Position numbers and translations under genes: made by a program
Part shown: one piece after another, positions 21,926 to 33,669 of the stretch
Layout: each line of letters begins with the position of its first letter
Position numbering within the stretch: position 1 is the first letter of the stretch
The notes under the pieces: generated by a model
Seen by the model: only the letters and a program-made list of their open reading frames with translations
Told to the model about the DNA's origin: nothing
Databases searched by the model: none
NCBI GenBank assembly: GCA_003116995.1
Contig: BDSL01000105.1
Span: 1 to 64,000, forward strand
Length of the DNA: 64,000 nt
Source of the DNA: Yamagishiella unicocca
Taxonomy: Eukaryota; Chlorophyta; Chlorophyceae; Chlamydomonadales; Volvocaceae
Direction of reading: 5' to 3'

Positions 21926-24900
21926 ATGCCCCTGCTCGACATCGGGTGCGCGACCGCCTCAGGAAACCGCTATGGGGACATGAATCAGGACTACTGTGTC
22001 GTGCAAGAACTGTATGCCCCAGGGGAAATCCCACCTGGCCATCGTCAAGTGTACGTAGCCGCGGTTTGTGACGGTAAGTCGGCTTGGCTTGCCATGCGCA
22101 CCACGGGAGGTTGTGGTGCGCTTCATCATTGAAGCTGTACTGAAGTTGTCCTGTGGCTCTCGAGACCCTGTCCCGTGGCCGTAGTGCGTGTCAGGGAGTA
22201 GCCGCCAGCCGGTTTGTTTCTGTGCCGCTCTTCCAACTGTATGGCATGGGAACCTAGGCTGTCAAAGTCTGTGGAACAATATGTTCTGTGCTTGACCCCA
22301 ACCCCGGCAGGGTGCTCCCAAGCCGGCTTTTCCGTTCCCTGAGTGAGGGCGCTGCACTAACCCCTGCCAACCCCTATGAAATATCCACCAATATCGGGTC
22401 TGATGGACCCATGCAACACTCCGGAGTCGCAGCCGACACTAACCAGCGCAAACATCTGCGTGTGGTGGGACCGCAGGGCATGGGGTCCTTGGCGATAAGG
22501 CGGCCTGCTACGCAGGCAAAACGCTCGTGCGACACCTCTATACCAGCTGCCTGCGCAACCGGCTCCTTAAGGACAATCAAGCAGATGCGGAAAAGCTGAT
22601 GGCTGCTGCGTTCCAAAAAGGCCACACAGCGGCCCTGTCGCTTTACGACGACCCACCCAAAAGCATCAACTATGGCGGCCATAGGTGAGGTGCCAGGGCC
22701 CCCTGTAACAGGGGGAGCGGCTCTTGGCGGGGGGCGGGGTTTGAGCCCACGCGCGGCAAGGCGGGAGCCTCCTATCAGCCGTGAAGGCGATAATGGGGGG
22801 GCTTGACACTGGATGCGAGGAGCAAGTGCTTGCGCCGAGTTTGAGCCCCGTCGCAGCCATGCGCGTGACTGTGTTGGGGTGCGGTTGGTCTCAGCAAATG
22901 CCGTGCGGAGGCCTGGTGCGGCTGCGTCGGCTGTGTTGGGGACTCGCCATGTGTTCGGTTAGGGTCAGGGTGGCCAAATGCTGTCTTGTGCACAAGGGAG
23001 GACGTGTGCAGGGTCGGTACCATCCGGGCCACTTTTACTCGCACTTTTCGCGCGCTAATGCGACATGCATATTCACGTGTCAGCCAGGTGACTGCACTGC
23101 GGCGGACGCCTCGCTCGTCATTCGGAGGTCCGTTCGCACTCGGGGTTCCGTACTTCCTTCCGTTCGGACATGACCGCTCCCGCCACACGCCCGATCTCAC
23201 GTAGTCGTGATGTCCGCGGGTGTGCCGACGGCGGAGCCACGGATCTTGGGGCGGCTGTGGACGATTATCCGGAAGGGCAGGGGCGACCCAGATCCAGGTC
23301 CACAGAGGTTGGGAACATCTCGGCAGCGTCATGGCCTTCGACCCGCGAAGCGGTTCGTTTCCCACAGCACTGTACGGCAATCCCAGCAGCGTGTCCCACC
23401 GCTGCCGGTCCAGGGAGGCTGGCGGCCTGTACCGGTATCAAAGGACGAGGCCCTCCTGACCCCCACCACTGCTGCTGCCGCATCCTTCGCCCGCAGGAAA
23501 CGCATGGCCACGTACACCCTGGCATCCAGCAACGGAATCTGCGTCTACCGCAACGGCTCCGGGCCCGAGCGCCTGTTGGAGTTCGGCTGCACATGCACGT
23601 GCGCCATCATCCAGGGCCGCTCGGTGTGCATGGCCAACGTCGGCGACAGCACGGCGGTATTGGGCACTGATACAGGTGCGCGGCGGCGGTACGGGGGAGG
23701 CACGACGGGGGGAGGGGAGTAGGTTCGTCCGCGGGGCGAGCAACAGGAGCTGGCGCCGATCCGTTGGTGGTCGTTGCCCGTGTGGCGCGAGCCAGGGGTC
23801 GGTCGGCGCGTCTTGTGTGCGTAGTCAACCGGCAAGATCATGGTGGTGCCGTACCGTGTCCGAATGCGCACAGGTACTGCGTACACGGCGCGGACGCTCA
23901 CCCTGCGGCACAACGGACACAACGCCGATGAGGCGCAGCGGATAAAGGTGAGTGGGTGGGTGGGTGGGTGGGTGGCGGAGCTGGCGGGGACACGGCTGCG
24001 CCAGGGAGGGCTGGCTGTCGGGCGGCGGCGCACGGGGAGGGTCCGGCACCTGTGGTGGTGGGTGGACACATCCACGCGCCGTTTGGAAAGACAACCGCGA
24101 TGCTAGCTGCCTGCCCCACCGCCGCCGCTTCCCACCGCCTTCTCTCCATGCACGGGAGCTCTGCGACGCCGCTCGGTTGTGAGGCTACTGGCTTAACCTG
24201 GGTTGCTCGTGTAGCTCCCTCCCACCCGCGCCGCAGCCGCCGCTGACCCCGCGCTCTCCCGGGTCCCTCTGGGCGCAGGACGCATTCCCGGGCGTGGTCA
24301 AGGTGAAGGACGGCGCCAGCGAGGACGGCTACATGCAGGTGCTGTCGGGTCCCTGGCAGGGCTACGAGCTGGCGGTGACGCGGGCGCTGGGCCACAAGCA
24401 CATGGCGGACTTCGGAGTGCTCACGGAGCCTCACGTGATGTCGCTGGAGGGCAAGCCCGAGGACTGCTGCCTGGTGGGTGCTGCTAGACGGGGACACGAC
24501 GGACTGCTGCCTCCCTCTCTACAGGCGCCACGCGGGCTGCTTGTAGGCCCCGCTGTAATGGGTTTGGCGTAAGCCCCTAGCACTCAGGCCATGTATAAAC
24601 GGGAATGCCGATTCCCGTGTGAGATATCCGCGGAGCCTTTTGCCAGCGCTGTACGCGCTCCGCTTGTTGGTTCTGCTCGCTGTACGGTCGGTGGGTCGCG
24701 TGACTATGCCTTCTCCGTGCCTCCCCGTCCCGACCTGTTGGCTGCAGGTGCTGGCTTCCGACGGTGTGTGGGACGTCATGGACGGGCAGGAGGTGGTGAA
24801 CCGGGTGATGGAGGCGGCAGGGGAGGGCAAGACGGCGAAGCAGGCGGCGAAAATGCTGGTCGAGGTAGGGAGGGATGGGGTGGGGAGGGGTACGGGAGGG

Positions 24901-25399
24901 GGGGAGGAAGGTTGAGGGAGGGGCGAGCACGACAGGACGGGCGGGGGTGCAGGGGTGCGCGGCCAGCCTGCTGCGCCATGGAAATGGGTTGGGCGCGATC
25001 GCACGTCGGGGGCGGGAAGCCTGTGTGGCCAAAGCGGATGTCGTGCGGAGCCGTGCCTCGTCGCACGCGCAGAAGGCCTGGACCCCGTTTCGGGCCCCGA
25101 AGGGCCGGCAGGATTGGCTGAAACATCTCCCGCCATTTGAGTAACTGGGGTGGATCCCGCCGATTGAGTAGCGTGGTGGAGAGTCCCCACACCCGTCGTA
25201 TCTACTGCCATCGGCCGGCGCAGCGTGCTTGCCCAACCACCTACCTGCATTGGACCCGACCCTGTCGTCACGCGTCCACCCGCAGGAAGCCGTGGACCTG
25301 GGCATTAAGTCGCCCTGTGGTGAGGCGGACAACACATCAGCCATCGTCATTTTCTTCCCGCCCTTGATGGCTGCGGCGAACAATGCGCAGAAGGCGTGA
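21926..25399 (+). CDS. PP2C-type protein serine/threonine phosphatase, 7 exons
   Basis: Metal-dependent phosphatase. Exons: 21926-22073, 22477-22684, 23497-23675, 23874-23947, 24279-24473, 24748-24864, 25286-25399; they join in frame to 344 residues. Motifs in order: GDMNQD (17-22), VCDGHG (47-52), VGDSTAVLG (167-175), ELAVTRALGH (233-242), ASDGVWDV (271-278) and ADNTSAIVIFF (321-331). Metal ligands Asp 22, Asp 49/Gly 50, Asp 273 and Asp 322 are present. The usual ALGD is ALGH, and the DH motif before the ExxRI segment reads NGHNADEAQRI. There is no signal peptide or membrane segment, so it is probably cytosolic or nuclear. ATG 21,926 is chosen because the phosphatase core starts at once after it. 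The closest subfamily and substrate are unknown. Confidence 0.92.
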
Positions 25400-28300
25400 T
25401 ACGTGACACCAGGGGGAGGAGCCTCGGGGTTGGGGCTTTGGGGCGCGAGCCTTAGGTTTTTACGCGCGCTAGCGGGTAGAGTATTGCCTGTGGCTCGTCT
25501 GCAAATAGCGGTGAGAGAGCTGTCAGGTTTCAGGGAAGGTGGGTTGCCCGAAGTGGGCGCAATACCTAAAGCAGGGATGGTGCCAGGAATGGGTGTGATA
25601 TCCGGTGTGGTGGTGGCGCCCGAAGCACCTCTTTACCTCGTTCCGCCCGCAAGGTGACCGCAGGAGTGTTGGCCGTGGTTTCTTACCTAAGATCGACTGG
25701 ACGGGTATAAGTTGCCAGCTTGGGGCTGGAACAGACCTCAGTAAACTCCGGAGTGTATTATGTTGCCCCACTTCGCAGGTGCGTACAGAGGGCAGTGCCT
25801 TTCGAAGGGCTGTGGCCGGAGGCAGGACCGCAGCTCGTTGTTTGGCTGCAAGTGGTTTCAGAGGTGGGATTGCCTCCGGCGCGTCCTCCGTTTTTGCTGA
25901 GCCTGCCGGCGTGTCTGCGTTGTTGTTTGCACTGTCAGGGGAGTTCTCTGCCTTCTTGAACCTATTGTCTCAGGAGGTGTGGAGGCGATCTGTCCCCAGA
26001 TGGCAGAGGGGCCGTCGTGTATGTATTTGGTGCCTTGTTTCGACGGTGAAGGCTATGCATGGGACCACAATTGAGAACCCCTGGTCAGGCTCCGCTCCCG
26101 ACCCCGTCGAGCTAGACGCCTGGGGGCTGGAGGGCTCCTGGGCCTTAGCCTTGTGGTTGGTGCACGCGCGCGCAATTACTTTATGCAAGCTGCATGGGAC
26201 TGCAGTAACTGAAAAGGGCTGCAATGGAAGACTTCACTCGGTGCGCTATAAGCCAAGCTGCCTTTCTGCAATGTGAGGACAGCAAGAAGCAGCTTGCATG
26301 GGTATTCCTGGAGATCGCATGCCGGCCAAGGTTGTGCGACGGCACCATTCACGCGGCGACTTGACAGCAGTGTGCGCTGTCTTGGGGACGCGCCAGGTGA
26401 CGCTGAGCAATCTTGGTGCTTGAGGTCTGGGTACGTGTGGGCCGATGAGCATGGTGTGGGAGCTGGTAGGCTGATGGTAGGGCGTCGCGACGAGGGCGAC
26501 GAGGCATTCAATGCGCAAGCAACTTTGACGGGGGAAATGCGAATGGGTGGGCTTTTGTACTTCGCGGCAGTTTTGCGGTTCGCTCCGGCAGTCCGGCAGG
26601 GACGAACCAGGAATGCGCCGCTCCCCGGCGATATGGTGATCACGCTGGAGCTTCACGGCGTGTGCCGCCCCAGCTTTGTACTGATTTGGCGTGCTAACGC
26701 GGCAATGAGATGTCTTGACGCCGTGGACTTTGAGTGCGACGGCGTCGTGATGAATTGTAGCACGGTGGCCGGAGCACCGACCTGCCGTCGCTTCGTGCGA
26801 ATGCTTAGAAACAAAACAAATTGGAAATATAAATACTGCCTCAAGCCGGAGGGTTGGGAGGTCTGCGACCTGACTCTGACCGGCGCCAATGACGCCTTTC
26901 CTACGTTGTTATACCGACTGGTAACGCTTATGTAACTGTGCGCGCAGACACACCACTGACGGCCATTGCGATCCTAGGTACCACTGACTCCTGTGTATGG
27001 CAATGGGCATCCATCCACTGCGCCGGCTGGTTAAAGCTCCATCGGATTACCAACAAATCCGGACGCCATCGTGTATTGGGCTTCGGCTGTTCCCATTTGC
27101 CTGTTATCAAGGACACACGCGCATGGGTTTTTGGAGTCGCTGAACACACATGCTTGGGTACATCTGCATGCTTCGATAGCGTATCTGGCGGCATGGTTGG
27201 CCCCCGGTGGCGTGACACACTCAGCCCTTACCTCAAACAGCCTGCCTGGGCACGGATGCCCTTCACGGACGCGCTGGATGGGTGTGTTAGGGGTCGAAGT
27301 ACGGGGCAGGACACTAGGGGGCCGTCTGCAGACGGAAGTGCAGCTACTCAGCGTCACGACGCAGCGAGCAATCTACACAGCGTGTGCGAGGACTGTATTT
27401 GCCGTACTCTTAAGGTGATGTATTACGCCCGACATTTTGGTAGTAGTATTTGTTACACTGGTAGAAGCAGTCGTATTCCGCCGCAGTTATTCCAGCACTA
27501 CCACGGCTCTACCTTCTGGTCTGGGGCCCACTGTTACAGTTACTACTACCCTAACCATTACAACAACAACTACCAGTGCAGTTGGGCGCGGGGCCAACGG
27601 ACACGTGTGGATGCGCCGACTGTAGAGTTGAGGATGCGCTCTAGGATGGCGGCTCGCCATTTCTCGGGAACGCACATAGGCTCGCTGCCTGCAACGCCCA
27701 GGCAGCGGAGTTTGTCGCAACAAACGATATGGTCACGGCTCTGTACTCACACACCGTTGTAAAAACGTAGCGCACCTCCGCCCATCATCTCCCTAGCATC
27801 AGACACTAAGCACGTTGCAGGGCGCCGATAGCTCAGCCGTCCCAGAGGCCCGAGGCACGTTTTGTCCCCCGTCAAGAGACAGCGCGCGCACGCTGTTGCC
27901 GCGTCCGGTATCGCGGTGGCCTCTGGGATACACATCGATAAACTGCCCTACTCGACGACAGCACGCTGTGTGCCCCGACATCGGGTTCAGGCTCACTGGA
28001 AAGGCAACGGGTGTGGAGCCCTGCGTAGGTATGCCTGCATATGAGGTGCTCAGGGCGGCGGAATCGGTCAGTCGGTTAAGGAGCGAAACCGGTTCATTAC
28101 TCGAAATGAGAACTGGGTTTTGCCGGGGGAGGTGGAGGATTCCTTCCCTGAAGGCCAGTTAGGTGGGTGGACGCAGCGGTCTGTTACTGCGGTCCTGTGC
28201 TGACGGTGGTCCTGTGGTCAGGCCACGTGTTGGCTGCCACTTGCCACTGTAGCCCTGCCCGCTCCCTGCCCTAGCAACCGGAAGCGTTTGTCATATCAGG

Positions 28301-28898
28301 GCCATGTTTGACCGCATCGGTACCTGCGAATTGTGTACATGTCCCTTGGCCCGGCAGCTCCGTTCGCCAGGGCAGGCCCCACGGCCAGGTGGGCCCAAGC
28401 AGGCGCACGGGGAGCCTACCTGTGGCTATTACATCAACAGACATATGTGCAAAGGGGAAGCATGTGTAATTACTGGGATGGCGTCCAAGTGGGAGGAGAC
28501 CTGCCTGCTTCCGACTGTCCGTGCCAGCTGGCGCGGCGGGGGAAGGTCGCGGGCGTGCTAGCAGAGGAACGTAATTTCCACGTGTTCTTGCAGTTTTCGG
28601 AACGTTTTAGGTATAGTTTTCTCAAAGGAATAGGTAGCTCCACTCATTCGGGCAGCCTGCAGAAGTGCCATCTCAGTCTCGTCCGGCATCTGCGTCAGCC
28701 AAAAGTGTCCGGCACAAAAAGGTAAGCCGGCTACTATACAACCTTGATTGCCAGGTCAACTTGTATACATCTCGTCAATTTTGTTTGTGTGTTGGGTAAC
28801 CTTTTCAAGGGACTCCTCCGAACAGTTCTACTGACTCACATAGCAAGTGATTTTTCATCAGCGTCGAGGCTGTGACAAACGAGCCGCATGGGATTGAG
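25400..28898. other. No supported gene; one 220-codon ORF and a LINE 3'-end relic
   Basis: Three and a half kilobases between the phosphatase and the START gene. The longest clean plus-strand ORF with varied composition (26,273-26,935, 220 codons, ending GANDAFPTLLYRLVTLM) matches no family I recognise and lacks a convincing promoter or splice partner. It could be real or a relic. A stretch at 27,501-27,580 resembles the 3' end of the LINE at 56.7 kb. The right end is presumably the START gene promoter. Confidence 0.4.
27501..27580 (+). mobile_element. Probable 3'-end relic of an L1-like LINE
   Basis: CTACCTTCTGGTCTGGGGCC followed by CACTGTTACAGTTACTAC resembles the 3' end (minus strand) of the LINE fragment at 56.7 kb over about 35 bases, with about five differences. 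It ends in an ACAACAACAACTACCAG tail. Upstream there is no recognisable reverse-transcriptase frame, so it would be a 5'-truncated relic or a related element. Confidence 0.45.
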
Positions 28899-31800
28899 AT
28901 GAGCTTCAAGTGGGAAGTGGCTGCATCAGGCGGAATGATGAGCACTGTGCCGTTGGCACTGTTAGTGCTGGGATTTGGTTGTCTGCTGGCTGCGCGGAGC
29001 CAGGTGCCCAGGTGCGTCCAATCTTTAAATCGCCGCAAGCGCTTTTGATGGTTTCCGCTCTTGCTATTTATTGATGCAGCAATTGGAGCCTGTGGGCGTT
29101 ATGGAACGAATAGACTAAGCGCCGCCCACTTGTGCGTCCTCGCTGCAGCGCGTTGCCAAGCGTTACCGCCTACAGCTGCTTGGAACATTTTTATGAGCTT
29201 CTGGAGTCCGTCGTAGTGGTGAGCTATTGAATATATGTATGTACGCCTTCACAAGTCGTGCTCGTCACTTTACTTAACACGTTCCCCCCCACAGCTTGGG
29301 AGCCCTGCGCAATGGATGGTGACGCTGCTGGGGCTATGTCTTTACCCAGCGCTAAGCAGGACGGGACGCGCGGCCAGCGCATCCAACGCAGGTAAGCCCA
29401 CATCCGATGCCACGTCAGGGCCGCCCAATGCCGCGTTGGCTAAAGCCTGCCTCCACCAAGCTTCTTATGTAAAGAACATCCTCCCAAAGTTGATGCGTGC
29501 ATGATTCATATCGAAGGCGTTTGCCTCCGCGTTTGGACCTTCGCAGGAGCTGTCGGCAGCTCCGCGCCAAGCACCCAGGAATCGGCACATGTATGTGGAC
29601 CGGGCTCGCATAGCATACAATTGGAACGCCGTAACGAGGGGAACAGCCAGCGCGTTACCGGAAACGGTTTTTTCAAGCGGCTGCGGAGGGTGCTATCAGA
29701 CGGGCGCGCGCAGGCCAGGCGGCTTTGTGGTCAGGACAACTCGCTGCAGAATGCTATGACTACTCTATCACGCAAACGCAGCTTTGGCAGCCGGTCATCA
29801 AAGTCTGAGGTGTGTATGTGTTTGCGTGGTGTTGCCGGGTATGTCTTGGTTTCGTCGGTTACATGCGCCGTTGCGTGGACATTTTCGTTGCAGCAATGCA
29901 AGGGCGTGTTTTCGACGTGCAATGGCAAGGGCTGTAGATGCAATAACGGGTCTTCCTTGCTAGAGGGCAACTGAAAGGCCGAACCCCCATACTATTTACA
30001 TGTCCCTTCCATGCTGGCATTTGCTGTCGTGGCTGCGGGCGCTGTTTGCGCACAGACATATTGGCCCAACTCCGGACTTCCGCTCCCTCGCATCTTCACG
30101 CGCGGCCAGTGCCGCCCGCGGCTGACCTTGCCGCCCGCATTGACCTGCTCTGGACCATGTCGCCGTTGGTGCACCCCCAGGATGTGCTGTCCTCACGTCT
30201 TTCACTGGACTCGGTTATGCGTGGTGCACAGCAGAACGCTGGCGGTAGCAGCCGTCGCGGCTTACTGCTGCGGAAGGCCAGCGGTGGAGGTAATGCCTCA
30301 CGATGGCAGCCCAGCATGTCGCGCATTGCCTCAGGGCAGCATCTGGCGGGTATGGCGCCCTCGGACTCGAGCTTGAGCTCTATTGGTAAGTGCGGTAAAA
30401 ATGGGGTTTGACGGCCAAGAGGCGCGACGATAAACTGCTTGGAGCTAAGGTCGGACCATGATAGACACATGCAGTGCGTTGTAACGTGAGCGCGGTTCTG
30501 GCATGTGGCTCCGATACAGAAACTGCTTCCACGGCAGCTCTGGGGCTGCGGACACCTTTATTGGTAAGCACCTACATCCTCCACACATTTTTATCATGTC
30601 GTCGTTCCCTCGGATGGTTTTGCCCCTGCGCAGCGGCTGGTAAGCGACTGGAGATTTTATCGTACAACGGTTTCCAGGCGGTTGACTGCATGTCACACGA
30701 GATGACAGACCCTATCTTTCATCCCGTTCGCCAGGTGCGCGTGCCAGCTAGCTACACAATGGCCGAATCCTGCGAGTGGACCGCCTGTTTGCGGTGTTTG
30801 CCTCCCGGATGGTGCCCCGTTGCGCGCGCGTGTGCGTGTAGCTTTGCTAGGAGCCTAGCACGGATATCCGTTAGCTTCTGGGTTGGCCACATCATCTATG
30901 CAGGGGTTGCAAGGAAAACCCGTGTATCATCTGTGCGGGGGTAGGGCTGACGGTATTAATAACATAAAAAAGGTCGTTGTTGGTATCTTCCCATATGCGC
31001 CAGTGCACGCTGGCGCTCATTGCTGGTTATTACCGCTCAGTAAAAGGCTTCTCGCAACCCGGTCCTGCACAGCACTCGCCTGTGTAACGCATCGTATTCT
31101 GCCTTCGCTTGCACGCTTTGGGATCGGGAAATCCACCTGGGCGCTCGAGCGGCGACTGCAGGGCAGGAGTGTGCTTTCTTGAGCACCCAAGCTTATGGAA
31201 GACCGTGATTGGGCCACGGGGGAACCTCGCGTTGACCGATGTCTGATACGTTGACTAACTTTCCCCGGGAACTGACGCTGTTGATTCCTTCGCCGATGAA
31301 GCCTAACTCTTATCCCATCGCCGCCTGCGCCCCTCGTGGCCCGGACCGTGCCTCCTCCCTCCAGGTGATCACCGACACGCATCTGCTGCAGTTTGGCGCG
31401 CTGATCGGCGAGGCCTCCGCGGAGCTGGCCCTCAGCCAGGCCGGCAGCCCTGCCGCGGTAGGCGCCGAACCCGCCAGCCTCTTCGGGCCCTTCGACCGCT
31501 CGGACACGTACCGTCAGGGCTGGGAGCTGGTCGTCGAGGAGCACAAGCCGGGCCTGCACTACTGGACGTGGAGGCGACACCTGCGCAAGGGTCTCTTCAT
31601 GTACAAGAGTAAGACCGTGTACGAGACCGCAACCACGGCCCAAATCGTGGACTTCACGTACGACACGGAGTTCCGCCGAACCTGGGACGACTCGATGGCC
31701 TGCCAGGTGTCCATTCCGGCGCCCGCGTCGGCCGGGAATGGCACCACCGTGAGCCTCGCGGAGGCGGAGGCCAAATCGTCGGTCGGCAAGTCGGCTTTCA

Positions 31801-33669
31801 TGTACGCACGGACCAAGTTTCCGCCGCCCATGGCCAGCCGGGAGTACACGTACGCGAGGCGCTGCTGGGCCAAGCCTGACGATGGCGGCTGCTACTGCCT
31901 CTCCCGCGCCTTCGCGCACCCGTCACCGCCCCCAGCGGGCTGCCGCACGGTGCGGGTCACGGACTTCGTTTCGGGATACGTCATCAGGTGAGCAGGAAGG
32001 GATGCTTGCATGCCTATGAACGGGTCTAACGGGTGCTGTGACCTGCACGAGGTGCGTGACTGAGGCTGCTTGCACGTAGCGGACGTGCGGACGTTTGCAA
32101 GGGCAAAGCGTGGCGCAATGTTGAAGAAAGGGACACGCGCACGACCCCGGGGGGAGGGGGGAAGGGGACGTCTGCTTATGTTCCTTGGTGTTCGTCACAC
32201 TTACGGAGCGCGATTACGTATGTTGAACGTGTCGCGTGAACGCAGGTCCAGCAAGGGGGTCTTTGACACCGCCAACCCCGCTGTGGAGGTGGTCAACGTT
32301 TACTTTGAGGACCCCTGCGTGCCGTCGGGCATTGTCAACATGGGCATCAGGCGCGCGCTGTGGCCCATGGTGCAGAAGGCGGAGGTGCGCGTCGTGCCAA
32401 GCGTGCCTCCAGTCGAATGGGGTTCGACGAACGACGTTGGTGATTTCGGCTCGGCTGCCTGGGCTGCGAAAAGGGTTGAAGGCGTAAATCAGTCAGGGAT
32501 TCCTTTCGCGACCCCACCTGAGATTGGTTTCAGTCCTGCAGGGCTGTGCGTGTTAGCAAAAAGTGAACCTTGGGAAAAATGTCAACCTTGGGAGACCTCA
32601 TGTGCGCTGTCTGTCATTTGGGACGGGCCGTTGCAAACCCTCCAATACCGGTACTGCGTGACATCGCCCTCTGCTCAGACTCCCCAAATGCTCAAAACCC
32701 TAAATTCCCCTCACCTGCCGTACGCAGGCCGCCTTCCGCGACTACCTGCTGACCCGGGTGTACGGCAACCTGGAGCAGCCGCCACCCGAGCGGACCGTCG
32801 CCATGGACTCTCTGGGTGCCGCCATGGGCGCGGAAGGGGCTCAGGCAGCGCGCGCCGCGGCCGCCGACGCGGACGCAGCCTCCTGCATGGGCGGCGTGCC
32901 GTATGCGTTCAGTCGGCGCTTCAAACTGGTCAGCCCCTATGTCCTGATGTACAGTGGCTACGTCGCCGTGTGGCGGGGCGGCCGCGCCGCGCTGCTGTCG
33001 TCTCTCAGCTGCTGCATGAGCCTCTGGTGCAACGCCACGCGGCTGTTTGTCGGTGTGCTGGGAGCGGGCCGGAGCGGTGTGCACTCGGCGGCCAAGGCGG
33101 CGAAGGCCGTCCTGGCAGCGTTGTCGCACGCACTGGTCGCGTCGGACAGCATGCCGGTGGACGCGACGAAGGGCCCTCCTGCCGCAGCCAAGGCAGGTGG
33201 GGTCCTGGCGCGGCTGCTGTGGCCGTGGGACGTGCTAGCCCGCCGCGGACCCATGCCGGCCTCGGCCGTCGGCCAGGCACGTCTGCAGCGAACGACGTCC
33301 AACGGCAGCAGCGGCGGCGACAGGCTTTCATCGCACCCGCTACCCGGTACCGGCGAGCCTGCACTGAAGCGCCTGTCCTTCGCACCCCGAAGCAGCAACG
33401 GCGGAACAGGGGGCTCGGGCTCAGACGGTACTCAGTCACCTCGCGGCCCCCGCCGCACCCGCGGTGGGTTCGCACGCCGCTGTGCGCTGCTGGCGGTCAA
33501 GGTGGCCAAGGTGGCGGGCGCGGGGCTGCTGCTCGGCCGCGCCGCGCGCACGGACGGCAGCTCAGTGGAGCCTAGTGCGCCGAGCGCACAGCAGCAGGCG
33601 CAGCCGCAGCCGCGGAGGTCGCCGGTGATGATCGCGATGAAGCGAGCAATTCCAGGGCAGGGCTGGTAG
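28899..33669 (+). CDS. Membrane-anchored START-domain protein (plant PCTP-like), about 10 exons
   Basis: Likely lipid-binding/transfer protein. Exons: 28899-29011, 29149-29218, 29295-29391, 29547-29809, 29894-29933 (uncertain), 30056-30385, 30634-30734, 31365-31987, 32246-32384, 32728-33669; in-frame sum 905 residues. Two hydrophobic N-terminal stretches (near residues 12-31 and 68-80) resemble the membrane anchor of plant START proteins such as those of the At4g14500 group. The START domain follows from about residue 365: a KSKTVYETAT strand, FRRTWDD, KFPPPMASREYTYARRCW and VTDFVSGYVIR, then FEDPCVPSGIVNMGIRRALW in exon 9. A long C-terminal tail (exon 10) has hydrophobic patches and a Ser/Pro/Arg-rich end. 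The 40-nt exon 5 uses a weak GTAGAT donor and was placed to keep phase. Ligand unknown. Confidence 0.82.

Noticed and set aside
23207..23460. Extra exon inside PP2C intron 2
   Set aside because: The reading frame is open, but the flanking exons join directly in phase (GGHR to KRMATY) and the segment has no phosphatase motif.
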